Source: Acidimicrobiaceae bacterium
GTDB taxonomy: Bacteria > Actinomycetota > Acidimicrobiia > Acidimicrobiales > RAAP-2
NCBI GenBank assembly: GCA_003162475.1
Contig: PMOI01000009.1
Span: 1 to 64,000 of the forward strand
Length of the DNA stretch: 64,000 bases
Direction: 5' to 3'
The notes beneath the pieces were generated by a model. It made no database searches and was not told where the DNA came from. It saw only the letters and a program-made list of their open reading frames with translations. This document shows, one piece after another, positions 51,932 to 60,337 of the stretch. Made by a program: the position numbers and the translations under genes. The number at the start of each line of letters is the position of its first letter. Positions within the stretch are counted from its first letter, which is position 1.

Positions 51932-54475
51932 CTACTCGGCTCGAAGGGCTAGCGCCGCAGGAGTGCGTGCGGCACTTCGACCGGGATACACGGAGACGAG
52001 GTTCGCAAACAGAAGTGTCCCTACACCGATGAGCACTACTGACCAGACGGGCACCGTGGCGTAGGGCACGGCGTCTATGTTGCGAGCGAACAACGTCCAC
52101 AGTTCGCGACCGACGACGATGCCCGAGGGGATTCCCACGACAATGCCGACCACCGCAGCGACGGAGGCCTGCCAAGCGACGGCGCCGGCGAGTTGACGCT
52201 GCGTGAATCCAAGAGTTTTCAGCAGGGCCAAATCTCGACGGCGTCGGCGCACTGACGCGGCGAGCGTGAGACCCAGCGCGAGAATCGCCCCTACCGCCAG
52301 TCCCAGAGAAAGGACGATCGGCGTTGATCCAATGCTTCGATAGTTGACGATCTGGACGGGACGAAGCACGCCCTCGACGACGACGTTGTTGTACGACGCC
52401 TGAGGGTCGTTCGCCAATACCTTGTTCGAGGCCGCGACGATTCGTTGCATATCGGCTCGGCCGACCTTGGCGGTTACGCCACGCTTCAATCTGACAAGAA
52501 CCATCTCCGGGCCATTGAGGTTGGGATCCGGGCTCAGCAAGATCTTCTGGAACGCCAGCGGTTCGATGGCGGACGAGAGAAGCGCTCCCGTGCCCATTGA
52601 GGTGTGGTCGAGGACGAAACTGGTGTAACCCACCGCTGGGAACGTCGCCGTGCCGACGATCACCAGCGTCGTAGGTGGCACGTACACGGGCGCGTCCTTC
52701 GCGGTCCCGTACGTGACGACGACCGTATCGCCCAAGTGCTTATGCAAGAGCGCCATCGTGGCAGCACCCAAGACGATCTGATTCTTCGCGCGAAGTCCGT
52801 GGCCGGAGAGAATCGGCGGCGCTACCTTCGGGCGTGAACTGCCAATGATCATGGGCACCTGTTGTCCATCGATCTGCACGTTGTTGACCGTGTCGCCGGA
52901 CCACGCGGCGACGTTGGGATCGTGATTGAGCATCGTCAGTGCGATGGGCGGGACGTCATTACTTGGATTGAGCATGTAGTTCCAGTTCCAACCGTAGAGA
53001 GCGGGATGCGAGACCAGCGTGCTGAATCCGCTCGCGAAGGTGACGGTGGCGACGACCAGGGCCACGGCGAGCGCGGAACCTACGAGTACCGAACGCACCG
53101 GGACAGCCGTGCGACCACGGCCCGGTTCAAGAGCGAAGTGAACGCCGACGACGCCAGCCACCGGCAGACCCGTCGCCTCGGCGCCACGAGTAATCATCGA
53201 GCGTCGTATTGGAACCTGTCGACTTCGAGCGACCCGACGCGACATTCCTCGAAAGGACTGCACCAGTGAAACGGCTCCCAAGGCAACGACCAACAACACG
53301 AATCCCAAACCCAACACCGTCCAGTCGATGGCGAATCCCGAATTCGGGTAGACGGCGCGTACAGGTCCCAAAGGAGCGAGCGGTGACAGCGCGACCGCGA
53401 CCGCGAACGCCAGTAGCGAACCTAGAACCACGGCGCTGAGGACCCCGATGAGTCCGTCGGCGATGGCATTCGACGGACTGGCCCCCAGGGCCCGCATGAC
53501 CTGACGATCGTCGTCTCCTCGGTTCAGTTGCCGCGAAATAGCTTGCGCGCCGAGGACCAAAGCCACCAGCGCGGCGATTGACCCAAACGCGCCCAGCGCG
53601 ACCGACTCTGGTTTGATGGCAAGCTCCACTTGAGACACCACACGAGAAGTCAGGTGGAATTCGTAGGTCGATCCTGGCGGAAGGATTCCAATCAGTTCTT
53701 GTTCCACCGTCGTGACGTTCCGGTTTCCATTTTTAAGTTGCAGTCCGAAAAGGACGGGCAACGCCGCCGCATTTGAGATTGTCACCGCTCGGCGAACGAG
53801 CGCCGGAGTCAAGACCACGAACCCGTCCGCTTTATCGATGTCGTCTTGGAAAACCTCGTTGTTGAGCACGATGATGCCCACCACTTTGACGCGAACTCGT
53901 AGTTTGGGCACCACCCGAGCCGTACCGAAGCCCTGCTGATTGAACTGAGCGTTGGTGAAAAAGCCCAGAAAAAAGACACTCCCGATTCTTACGCCGTACA
54001 ACCTGGCGGCGGCGGCGTCCATGACCACTTCGTTGCTCTTCGACGGATTCGCAGCTCGTCCCTTCACGACGGAGATCCGATCCTGACGGAACAACATCCC
54101 GTCCAAGCTGCTCACGATCAAAACGTTCTCGGCGTTGTGCGTCAGCGGTAGGCCCTTCGCGGTGACCGGAAGAAAACTCGGTCCCACGATGCTCACCACT
54201 CGTTTGACGTACGGCAGATGTTGGATCGTGGATTGGAGTCGTGCGTCATTGACCGCGCCACCGAGGCGAGCATTCGCCGAGACGACGATATTCGAAGGAT
54301 TAGTGCTCGCGAGAAACGTGGGATATGAAGACTGCGTTCGCCGGCCCCCCGCGATAGACGCCATCGCCAAGCCGCCAATCAATCCGATCAGCAACACGAC
54401 GCTCAAGTAACCACCAACTTGGCGAGCGAATCCGGCTCGAAACCGGTACCAGGCGACGCGCAGCATCTGACTCAT
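51932..54475 (-). CDS. FtsX/MacB-like ABC transporter permease (orphan paralogue E)
   Basis: This 847-residue protein has MSQMLRVAWYRFRAGFARQVGGYLSVVLL at the start (given in parts: MSQMLRVAWYRFR, then GGYLSVVLLIG), first helix near 20-42, FtsX helices near 300-385 and 440-480, and a C-terminal bundle with RRRRRDLALLKTLGFTQRQ. It is close to paralogues A and C through most of its length. There is no adjacent ATPase. It is the first of the tandem array when read in the direction of transcription. Confidence 0.9.
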   Translation of the reverse strand: MSQMLRVAWYRFRAGFARQVGGYLSVVLLIGLIGGLAMASIAGGRRTQSSYPTFLASTNPSNIVVSANARLGGAVNDARLQSTIQHLPYVKRVVSIVGPSFLPVTAKGLPLTHNAENVLIVSSLDGMLFRQDRISVVKGRAANPSKSNEVVMDAAAARLYGVRIGSVFFLGFFTNAQFNQQGFGTARVVPKLRVRVKVVGIIVLNNEVFQDDIDKADGFVVLTPALVRRAVTISNAAALPVLFGLQLKNGNRNVTTVEQELIGILPPGSTYEFHLTSRVVSQVELAIKPESVALGAFGSIAALVALVLGAQAISRQLNRGDDDRQVMRALGASPSNAIADGLIGVLSAVVLGSLLAFAVAVALSPLAPLGPVRAVYPNSGFAIDWTVLGLGFVLLVVALGAVSLVQSFRGMSRRVARSRQVPIRRSMITRGAEATGLPVAGVVGVHFALEPGRGRTAVPVRSVLVGSALAVALVVATVTFASGFSTLVSHPALYGWNWNYMLNPSNDVPPIALTMLNHDPNVAAWSGDTVNNVQIDGQQVPMIIGSSRPKVAPPILSGHGLRAKNQIVLGAATMALLHKHLGDTVVVTYGTAKDAPVYVPPTTLVIVGTATFPAVGYTSFVLDHTSMGTGALLSSAIEPLAFQKILLSPDPNLNGPEMVLVRLKRGVTAKVGRADMQRIVAASNKVLANDPQASYNNVVVEGVLRPVQIVNYRSIGSTPIVLSLGLAVGAILALGLTLAASVRRRRRDLALLKTLGFTQRQLAGAVAWQASVAAVVGIVVGIPSGIVVGRELWTLFARNIDAVPYATVPVWSVVLIGVGTLLFANLVSVYPGRSAARTPAALALRAE

Positions 54476-54553
54476 GACAATCGCTGCCTCCTGAAACGAA
54501 CGAACTGGCGAACGTTGGGGGAAGTCTCACCTCTTGCGCGTTACGACGCTAGG

Positions 54554-54590
54554 TAGTTGACCATACCGTCGCACCTCGTACTAGCACCAC
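54554..54590 (-). promoter_or_regulatory. Conserved dyad upstream of FtsX permease E
   Basis: GTACTAGCAC (54578-54587) with CAC behind it, 103 bp from the start codon. The second block, at the expected 24-bp offset, is TAGTTGACCA, a 7/10 match to AAGGTGACCG. The remaining interval 54591-54749 has no recognisable feature. Confidence 0.55.
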
Positions 54591-54749
54591 TCGAACGTTC
54601 ACTTCGAATCGTGACGAAAGATGCCCTCACGCGCCGTCGAAGTAAGGGCCGGGCTTTCGACCAACGCCTCTCACTCGGTTCCAATGGTTTCCATCGAAGG
54701 GTCCGGGCACGTTAGCTCGTGACGCCGCGCCGTGAGCACCACGAAGCCG

Positions 54750-56195
54750 CTATTGAAATAGGTTGTGTTTCAGATCCTGGAGGACGGCACGCGCGGCACC
54801 GACACCGCACATCCCGTGCACGCCACCACCGGGGGGCGTGGCCGAAGAACAGAGATAGAGCCCCGGGGCACCAGTGCGATAAGGATTCCAACTCATCGTC
54901 GGTCGAAAAATCGTTTGGCGAAGTGTGCCCACGCCTCCGTTGATGTCACCGCCGACGTAGTTCGGGTTGTGTTGTTCGGACTGCGCGGCGGTGATGGTGC
55001 TGCGAGCCAGAACGAGATCGCCAAAGCCTGGCGCGAATCTTTCGATCTGCGCTTCAATTCGTGACGTCATATCGACGGTGGAACCATTCGGCACATGGCA
55101 GTACGCCCACAAGGTGGCGTGACCCGACGGAGCCCTCGACGCGTCCACAACTCCTGGTTGAACGACGATACAGAACGGCCTCTCAGCGTGGCGACCACGC
55201 GCGACGTCGGCTTCGGCCGACGCCACCTCCTCGAACGTTCCCCCAAGGTGGATCGTGGCGGCCCGGCGACACTCGTGGGCCGACCACGGGACCGGACCCG
55301 ACAGAGCCCAGTCGACTTTGCAAACTCCCGGGCCGTTGCGAAATCGACTGATGGCGTTGACGTAGCGAGCGGAGAGTCGCTCACCAGCGACGGCAACCAG
55401 CGTTTGAGGAGAAGTATCGAAGAGCGTGACTCGAGACGGAGGAAGTTCGTTCATGCTTCGAATCCACTCACCGGTGCGCACCGTCCCGCCGGCGTCTTCG
55501 AGTTCGCTCACGAGCGCGTCAACGAGACCGCTGCTGCCCCCTTCGACGAGTGGCCACCCTCCGGCGTGAGCCGCCACGGTGAGAAAGATGCCAAAGGCCG
55601 CCGTGAGTGGCGTATCTAACGCCATCATCGCGTGCGACGACACTCCCGCGAAGAGGCCCTTCGCGTCCCCTGAAAATCTTCGAACGAGGTGGGCGGCGGA
55701 AGGAACACCGGCCAGGGCGAATCGAGCCATCGGGAGTGGGTGTCGCGGGATGGAGCGAAGCGGCGAGAGCACGGTGGGCACGAGTATGGGCGCCGCGTCA
55801 ACGAGCGGCCCCATGAGCCGGGAGTACGGCCCGCCGTCGACGCCCAGCGTGGCGGCCGTCTCGTCGACGGTGCCGTGCACCGTCGCGGCCCGCCCCCCGT
55901 CAAAGGGATGAGCGAACGCCACTTCGGGCGACAAAAGACGTAGGCCGCGTCGTTCGAGTCCGAGTTCGATGAAGAATGGCGATAGCGGGGCCATCGACTG
56001 AATCGTCGAGCAGACGTCGTGGTGAAATCCGGGCAACGTCAACTCTTCGGTCCGACATCCCCCACCCGACGTCGGCGCCCCTTCGAACACTTCGACGCTG
56101 AGCCCTGCTCGCGCCAACACCAACGCCGCGGCCAGTCCGTTCGGACCAGAACCCACGACGACCGCGTCCAATCCTCTCGTGGCACTCGAAGTCAA
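54750..56195 (-). CDS. Phytoene dehydrogenase-related NAD(P)/FAD oxidoreductase
   Basis: This 481-residue flavoprotein has the FAD-binding motif VVVGSGPNGLAAALVLARAG (residues 11-30), SGGGCRTEEL near 43-52, and a C-terminal GLYLCSSATPPGGGVHGMCG that closes the FAD site. It is of the CrtI/PYROXD2-like group. The substrate is unknown, and without other carotenoid genes nearby a pigment role is not indicated. It starts 4 bp inside the MBL hydrolase gene and is the last of a three-gene operon. Confidence 0.9.
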   Translation of the reverse strand: MTSSATRGLDAVVVGSGPNGLAAALVLARAGLSVEVFEGAPTSGGGCRTEELTLPGFHHDVCSTIQSMAPLSPFFIELGLERRGLRLLSPEVAFAHPFDGGRAATVHGTVDETAATLGVDGGPYSRLMGPLVDAAPILVPTVLSPLRSIPRHPLPMARFALAGVPSAAHLVRRFSGDAKGLFAGVSSHAMMALDTPLTAAFGIFLTVAAHAGGWPLVEGGSSGLVDALVSELEDAGGTVRTGEWIRSMNELPPSRVTLFDTSPQTLVAVAGERLSARYVNAISRFRNGPGVCKVDWALSGPVPWSAHECRRAATIHLGGTFEEVASAEADVARGRHAERPFCIVVQPGVVDASRAPSGHATLWAYCHVPNGSTVDMTSRIEAQIERFAPGFGDLVLARSTITAAQSEQHNPNYVGGDINGGVGTLRQTIFRPTMSWNPYRTGAPGLYLCSSATPPGGGVHGMCGVGAARAVLQDLKHNLFQ

Positions 56196-57031
56196 AGTTC
56201 GAGCACCATTGACTCCGAAGCGACGACGACTTCTTTCTCCAACGCGAAGCGCTTCTCTATCTCATCGAGGGCGTCGTCCACACGGTCGGGCTTATGGTGG
56301 AAGAGAACGACTTTGCCGGCGCCGGCGCGCCGCCCCAGTTCTGTCGCGTACTCAGCGGCCGCGTGGCCGAAGTACGCCTCCGCAGCGAGTTCCTCTGAGA
56401 GCAGTTGCGCGTCGTGGATGAGAACGTCGGTGTCTCGGGCAAGGGTGAGGGCCTCGGGGTGGTACTCGCCCCAGCCATCAGGACCAGGGCCCAACTCACT
56501 CGGGCAGTGATCGGGCATGTAGGTGAGCGTCGAGTGTCCGTCGCTGACGCGGTAGCCAAAGGTGCGCCCGCCCTTGTGGGGTATCTCCCTCGCCGTCACA
56601 CGGAAGCCCTCGATCTGCTCCTCTCCGGGCGAGAACTCCGAGAAGGTCCACGCCCCACGAAGTTCGTCGGGGTAGACCGGAAAGTGCGGAGGGGACATTC
56701 CTCGAGAGATGACGTCGAGCGCGCTGGCACCGTTTTCTTGGTCGGGTACTCGAACCGTCACGTGCGCGTCATCGTTGTCGGCGCCCGAGAAGAAGGGAAG
56801 CCCGTGTAGATGGTCCCAGTGCAGATGACTCAGCAGGATCGTGCCGCGAAACGCGCGGCCGCCCAGCAGAGAGGTGCAGCGTCTGATGCCCGTCCCCGCG
56901 TCAAGGATCAGTGTCGGTACCTCGTCGTCGTCGAGCGCGAGGGCAACGCACGACGTGTGTCCTCCGTAGCGCACGAAGTCAATACCCGACGCGGGCGTGG
57001 AGCCTCGCACGCCGAGGAAGTGAACTCGCAC
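56192..57031 (-). CDS. MBL-fold hydrolase (cyclic-phosphodiesterase/RNase Z-like)
   Basis: This 279-residue protein begins VRVHFLGVRGSTPAS and has the metal motif HLHWDH (H69, H71, D73, H74), DAGTGIR near 44 and the late ligands DHCPSE, HDAQL and FGHA. The FLGVRGSTP start is typical of MBL proteins related to cyclic-nucleotide phosphodiesterases. The GTG at 57031 lies 5 bp after the upstream stop, which favours it over the longer reading. Lying between a cNMP-binding protein and opposite a cyclase gene, a cyclic-nucleotide role is attractive but inferred. Confidence 0.85.
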   Translation of the reverse strand: MRVHFLGVRGSTPASGIDFVRYGGHTSCVALALDDDEVPTLILDAGTGIRRCTSLLGGRAFRGTILLSHLHWDHLHGLPFFSGADNDDAHVTVRVPDQENGASALDVISRGMSPPHFPVYPDELRGAWTFSEFSPGEEQIEGFRVTAREIPHKGGRTFGYRVSDGHSTLTYMPDHCPSELGPGPDGWGEYHPEALTLARDTDVLIHDAQLLSEELAAEAYFGHAAAEYATELGRRAGAGKVVLFHHKPDRVDDALDEIEKRFALEKEVVVASESMVLEL

Positions 57032-57035
57032 CCGG

Positions 57036-58040
57036 TCAGCCCGCGTCCGTGTCTTCTCGGCGATGCCCACTAGAGAGTTGCTCGAGCGCGCTGCGATCGA
57101 GCGCGCTCGCGGGGACTGAGGCAACGCGACATTTGGTCACGGCCATGAGTGTGGACGTGCGCGTGCCACCTTCGAGCAGCGCCCTTTCCCCGAGCAGCGC
57201 GCCCGGTCCGTACTCGGCCAAACGTACGTCGTCCACTTCTACGCGCACGACGCCGTCAAGTATCAAGTACACGTCCGAACCTTCTTCACCTTGGCGAACG
57301 ATAGAGGTTCCCGGACCCACGTTCACGATCCTAACTTTCGCCGCGCCGGACATCACCTGTTTCGAGAGCGAACGCTCCAGTGCGGATTCCACGACCGTGA
57401 CAAAGGCTTCCGAGTCTTGGTTACCCCAGGGCGTCTTCTTGCCGAAGGACTTGGCGTACCAGTCCTTGAAATCGATCAGTCCGGACTTCGACGTGAGTTG
57501 GCCGGCGTGGTCGTACACCCAATGGCGCGGAAACCGGCTGGCCCCGACGAGCTCGCCTTTCGACTCTCCGTTGGTGCGAATGGTGAGCGTGAGGGTCGTC
57601 CACGCGAGGGGTGCCTGCCACTGAACGAACGGAGCGCGTCGCACGTGTCGCGGTGCCGGCATCCCCGTTCGACCACCAGCAGTCTGGGTGAAGCGAACCC
57701 AACCGTCGCCGTACTCGATCTCGTGTTGCAGGTCCGGAAGGGCGACCGCTTGGAATACGTGGCGCAGTCCAGCGACGTGAATGGTGGTGCTGCCCATCAT
57801 TCCCGCCCCGCTGTAGCCGGCGTTGGCGATCTCCCCCGAAGCGCGTACCTCTATCCAGGCGCCGAGATGGTTGGCGAAGCGGAATCGATCGGCGTCGCGC
57901 AACGCGCCGAGGTCCCCTAACTCATCGGGGGGCGGTTCGTCGTAGTGTGCTACTCCTGCGTCGAAGGGAAGTCGAGTGCCACCCACGATTGCCTCTGAGG
58001 GGATCCACGACAGTGACGTAACTGAGCTTTCTATTTTCAT
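57036..58040 (-). CDS. Cyclic nucleotide-binding domain protein
   Basis: This 334-residue protein has an N-terminal beta-rich part of unknown kind (about 1-225). A C-terminal cNMP-binding beta barrel (about 240-325) follows, with IVNVGPGTSIVRQGEEGSDVYLI, then VEVDDVRLAEYGPGALLGERALLEGGTRTSTL, the phosphate-binding cassette. It has no DNA-binding domain, so it is not a CRP-type regulator. The start at 58040 (MKIESSV) is preferred over the longer frame, which would run into the divergent promoter. It faces the receiver-cyclase gene and may be its cAMP target. Confidence 0.85.
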   Translation of the reverse strand: MKIESSVTSLSWIPSEAIVGGTRLPFDAGVAHYDEPPPDELGDLGALRDADRFRFANHLGAWIEVRASGEIANAGYSGAGMMGSTTIHVAGLRHVFQAVALPDLQHEIEYGDGWVRFTQTAGGRTGMPAPRHVRRAPFVQWQAPLAWTTLTLTIRTNGESKGELVGASRFPRHWVYDHAGQLTSKSGLIDFKDWYAKSFGKKTPWGNQDSEAFVTVVESALERSLSKQVMSGAAKVRIVNVGPGTSIVRQGEEGSDVYLILDGVVRVEVDDVRLAEYGPGALLGERALLEGGTRTSTLMAVTKCRVASVPASALDRSALEQLSSGHRREDTDAG

Positions 58041-58101
58041 GTGCCAATGCTCGCGAGTTGCGCCAGAGACGAAAAGGGTGGTGGCCCGATGAAGAAGGGT
58101 G

Positions 58102-58115
58102 GTTCTAGCACCCCC
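58102..58115. promoter_or_regulatory. CTAG-type dyad between the cNMP-binding and cyclase genes
   Basis: GTTCTAGCAC plus CCCC, a variant of the GTACTAGCAC dyad of the FtsX permeases, 62 bp upstream of the cNMP-binding gene start. The AAGGTGACCG block is absent. It suggests that this locus and the permeases may share a regulator. Confidence 0.4.
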
Positions 58116-58176
58116 ACCGGTGAGGAGGGTTGCCCCCTGTTGTCGACGGTCGCATCGTGGCAGAACTGTACGTGAG

Positions 58177-59568
58177 ATGACTGAGCACGACGACACGCAC
58201 GAGGGGACCATAAAAGTGTTCCTCGCCGACGACAACCTCATCGTGCGCGAAGGCGTGCGATCCCTTATCGATCGTCATCCCGACCTCACGGTGGTTGGTG
58301 TCGCCGCAGACTACGACGAAACCGTCGCCGGCGCCAGTGCCACCGAGCCACACGTTCTCGTCACCGATATCCGGATGCCACCGTCGTTCAACCGTGAGGG
58401 CATCGACGCGGCGAAGGAGGTTCGCAAGCGTCACCCCGGCACCGGCGTCGTGATCCTCTCGCAGTACGACGATCCTGAGTACGCCGTCTCGTTGCTCGCC
58501 GAAGGGTCCGCCGGCTACGGCTATCTCTTGAAGGACCACATCGCCGAAGGCAACCAGCTGATCGAAGCGATTCGCGTCGTGGCGACCGGTGGGACGGCAC
58601 TCGATCCCGCCATCGTCGAGGCCCTCGTCCGTCCAGTCACGTCGAAGGGTGAGCTCGCGCCTTCGGAAGAGGCCCTGTTGTCACTCATCGCCGAAGGCAA
58701 GCCGATCAAGGCCATCGCGGCGGCTCGTAGGCTCCCTCCCGAGGCCGTCGACGCCGAAGTGGAAGCCGTCTTCTTGAAACTGGCTCAAGGGGTGAGCGCC
58801 GGGAACCAAGGTGCGCTGCATCGTCTGCGACTCTTACACCAAGCGATAGTCGATCGCGAGGAACAGGGCGAGACACTCTCGAGGCTGCTGCCCGGAAGAT
58901 TGGCGGAGAAACTTCGCCTCGAGGGCCGCCACATCGGTGAAACTGAGCGAGTGGAGGTGACCGTCGTCATGAGCGACATCCGTTCCTACTCAACCATCGC
59001 CGAGCACGCCGACCCGAGCCAACTGGCCGGCCAACTCAACACGCACCGCGCGGCGATGAACCAGGCCATCCTCGGTGAAGAGGGAACGGTCATGCAGTTC
59101 GTCGGCGACGCGGTGATGGCGGTCTTTGGTGCGCCGTTCCCCCAGGTCGACCATGCGGATCGAGCGGTCGCCGCCGCCGAAAGCATGCACGCCCTCCAGG
59201 CTGCGATCAATGAACGCTGGCTCACCGAAGGACTGCCCGCGTTCGGACTTGGCCTCGGGCTCTCGACCGGTATCGCTGCGGCGGCGCTCCTCGGCTCCGA
59301 AGAACGCCTCGAGTACACCTTGGTCGGCGACACGGTGAACCTCTCCCAACGTCTTCAGCAACTCGCCTCGAGTGGCGAGACCGTTCTGTCGGAAGCGACG
59401 GTGAAGGCGATGACCTGCGAGGTTTCGACGCTGAAACTCGACGAGCAGTTGGTCAAGGGTCGTGACACGCCGGTCGTGGCCTTCAAGGTGCTCTCCTTCG
59501 TGCATGTCGCACCGAGCGTTGAGCCCAACGTGCAACACCACGCAACAAACAAGAGAGAGGAAACTTGA
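58177..59568 (+). CDS. Response-regulator receiver fused to class III adenylate/guanylate cyclase
   Basis: This 463-residue protein has a receiver domain (about residues 12-130) with phospho-acceptor Asp64 in LVTDIRMP and Lys119. A linker resembling a degenerate LuxR helix-turn-helix (about 160-205) follows, then a cyclase domain (about 255-435) with metal-binding Asp267 (VMSDIRSYS) and Asp311 (FVGDAVMAVFG). Phosphorylation should control cyclic-nucleotide synthesis. The ATG at 58177 begins the receiver. It is first of a tight operon with an ABC ATPase (2 bp gap) and a histidine kinase. Confidence 0.92.
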   Translation: MTEHDDTHEGTIKVFLADDNLIVREGVRSLIDRHPDLTVVGVAADYDETVAGASATEPHVLVTDIRMPPSFNREGIDAAKEVRKRHPGTGVVILSQYDDPEYAVSLLAEGSAGYGYLLKDHIAEGNQLIEAIRVVATGGTALDPAIVEALVRPVTSKGELAPSEEALLSLIAEGKPIKAIAAARRLPPEAVDAEVEAVFLKLAQGVSAGNQGALHRLRLLHQAIVDREEQGETLSRLLPGRLAEKLRLEGRHIGETERVEVTVVMSDIRSYSTIAEHADPSQLAGQLNTHRAAMNQAILGEEGTVMQFVGDAVMAVFGAPFPQVDHADRAVAAAESMHALQAAINERWLTEGLPAFGLGLGLSTGIAAAALLGSEERLEYTLVGDTVNLSQRLQQLASSGETVLSEATVKAMTCEVSTLKLDEQLVKGRDTPVVAFKVLSFVHVAPSVEPNVQHHATNKREET

Positions 59569-59570
59569 CC

Positions 59571-60335
59571 ATGACCAAAACCGACGTCTCGACACACCCC
59601 GAAGACACCACCGCGCCCGCGCTTGAGGTTCACGGCGTACGAAAGACCTTCGAAGCGGAGATCGCGCCCGTGCGCGCGTTGCGGGGCGTCGACCTCACGA
59701 TTTCGCGCGGTACGTTCGTGGCCCTGATGGGGCCGTCCGGATGTGGCAAGTCCACGCTGCTCAATTTGATCGCCGGCCTTGAAGAGGCGGACGAGGGAAC
59801 GATCCAAGTGGCCGGTGAGTCCATGACGGGTGGGACCGAAGACGATCACGCCCTCATTCGCCGCCGCCACATTGGTATCGTCTTTCAGTTCTTCAATCTG
59901 CTCGAAGGCATGACCGTGTTGGAAAACGTCGCGCTACCCGCGATCATTGCGGGTCGAAACCGTAAAGCCGCAGAAACACGAGCTCGAGATCTTCTGGATT
60001 TACTCGGCATTGCCGACAAAGCGTCCGTAATGCCCGGTGTACTTTCGGGTGGTCAGCGCCAACGCCTCGCCATCTCACGGGCCCTCGCTAACGAGCCCAC
60101 GCTGCTGCTCGCCGACGAACCGACGGGCGCCCTCGACTCCGCCGGCGGCAGTGAGGTCATCGAACTACTGAACCGCCTGCACGCCGCGGGCCAGACCATA
60201 ATCCTCGTGACCCACGACGCTGACGTCGCCGCCGCCGCCGACACCGTGCTCGCGATGCGTGACGGGCGAATCGTGACGAACAGCGACGACGCGACGGGTT
60301 CAGCCGACTCCGCAACAACGATTGGATCGCTCTAA
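59571..60335 (+). CDS. ABC transporter ATP-binding protein (LolD/MacB type), without adjacent permease
   Basis: This 254-residue ATPase has Walker A GPSGCGKST near residues 54-62, Q-loop IVFQFFNLL near 103-111, signature LSGGQRQRLAISRA near 154-167 and Walker B LLLADEPTGALD near 174-185. This subtype serves FtsX/MacB permeases. None is in this operon, but four such permeases lacking ATPases lie 5-18 kb away on the other strand. The ATG at 59571 follows GAGGAAAC; a TTG 6 bp earlier is in frame. Confidence 0.94.
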   Translation: MTKTDVSTHPEDTTAPALEVHGVRKTFEAEIAPVRALRGVDLTISRGTFVALMGPSGCGKSTLLNLIAGLEEADEGTIQVAGESMTGGTEDDHALIRRRHIGIVFQFFNLLEGMTVLENVALPAIIAGRNRKAAETRARDLLDLLGIADKASVMPGVLSGGQRQRLAISRALANEPTLLLADEPTGALDSAGGSEVIELLNRLHAAGQTIILVTHDADVAAAADTVLAMRDGRIVTNSDDATGSADSATTIGSL

Positions 60336-60337
60336 GC

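Noticed and set aside
54750..56195. Carotenoid phytoene desaturase
   Set aside because: The FAD motifs fit the wider family, but no phytoene synthase or other carotenoid gene is adjacent, so only the general class is called.
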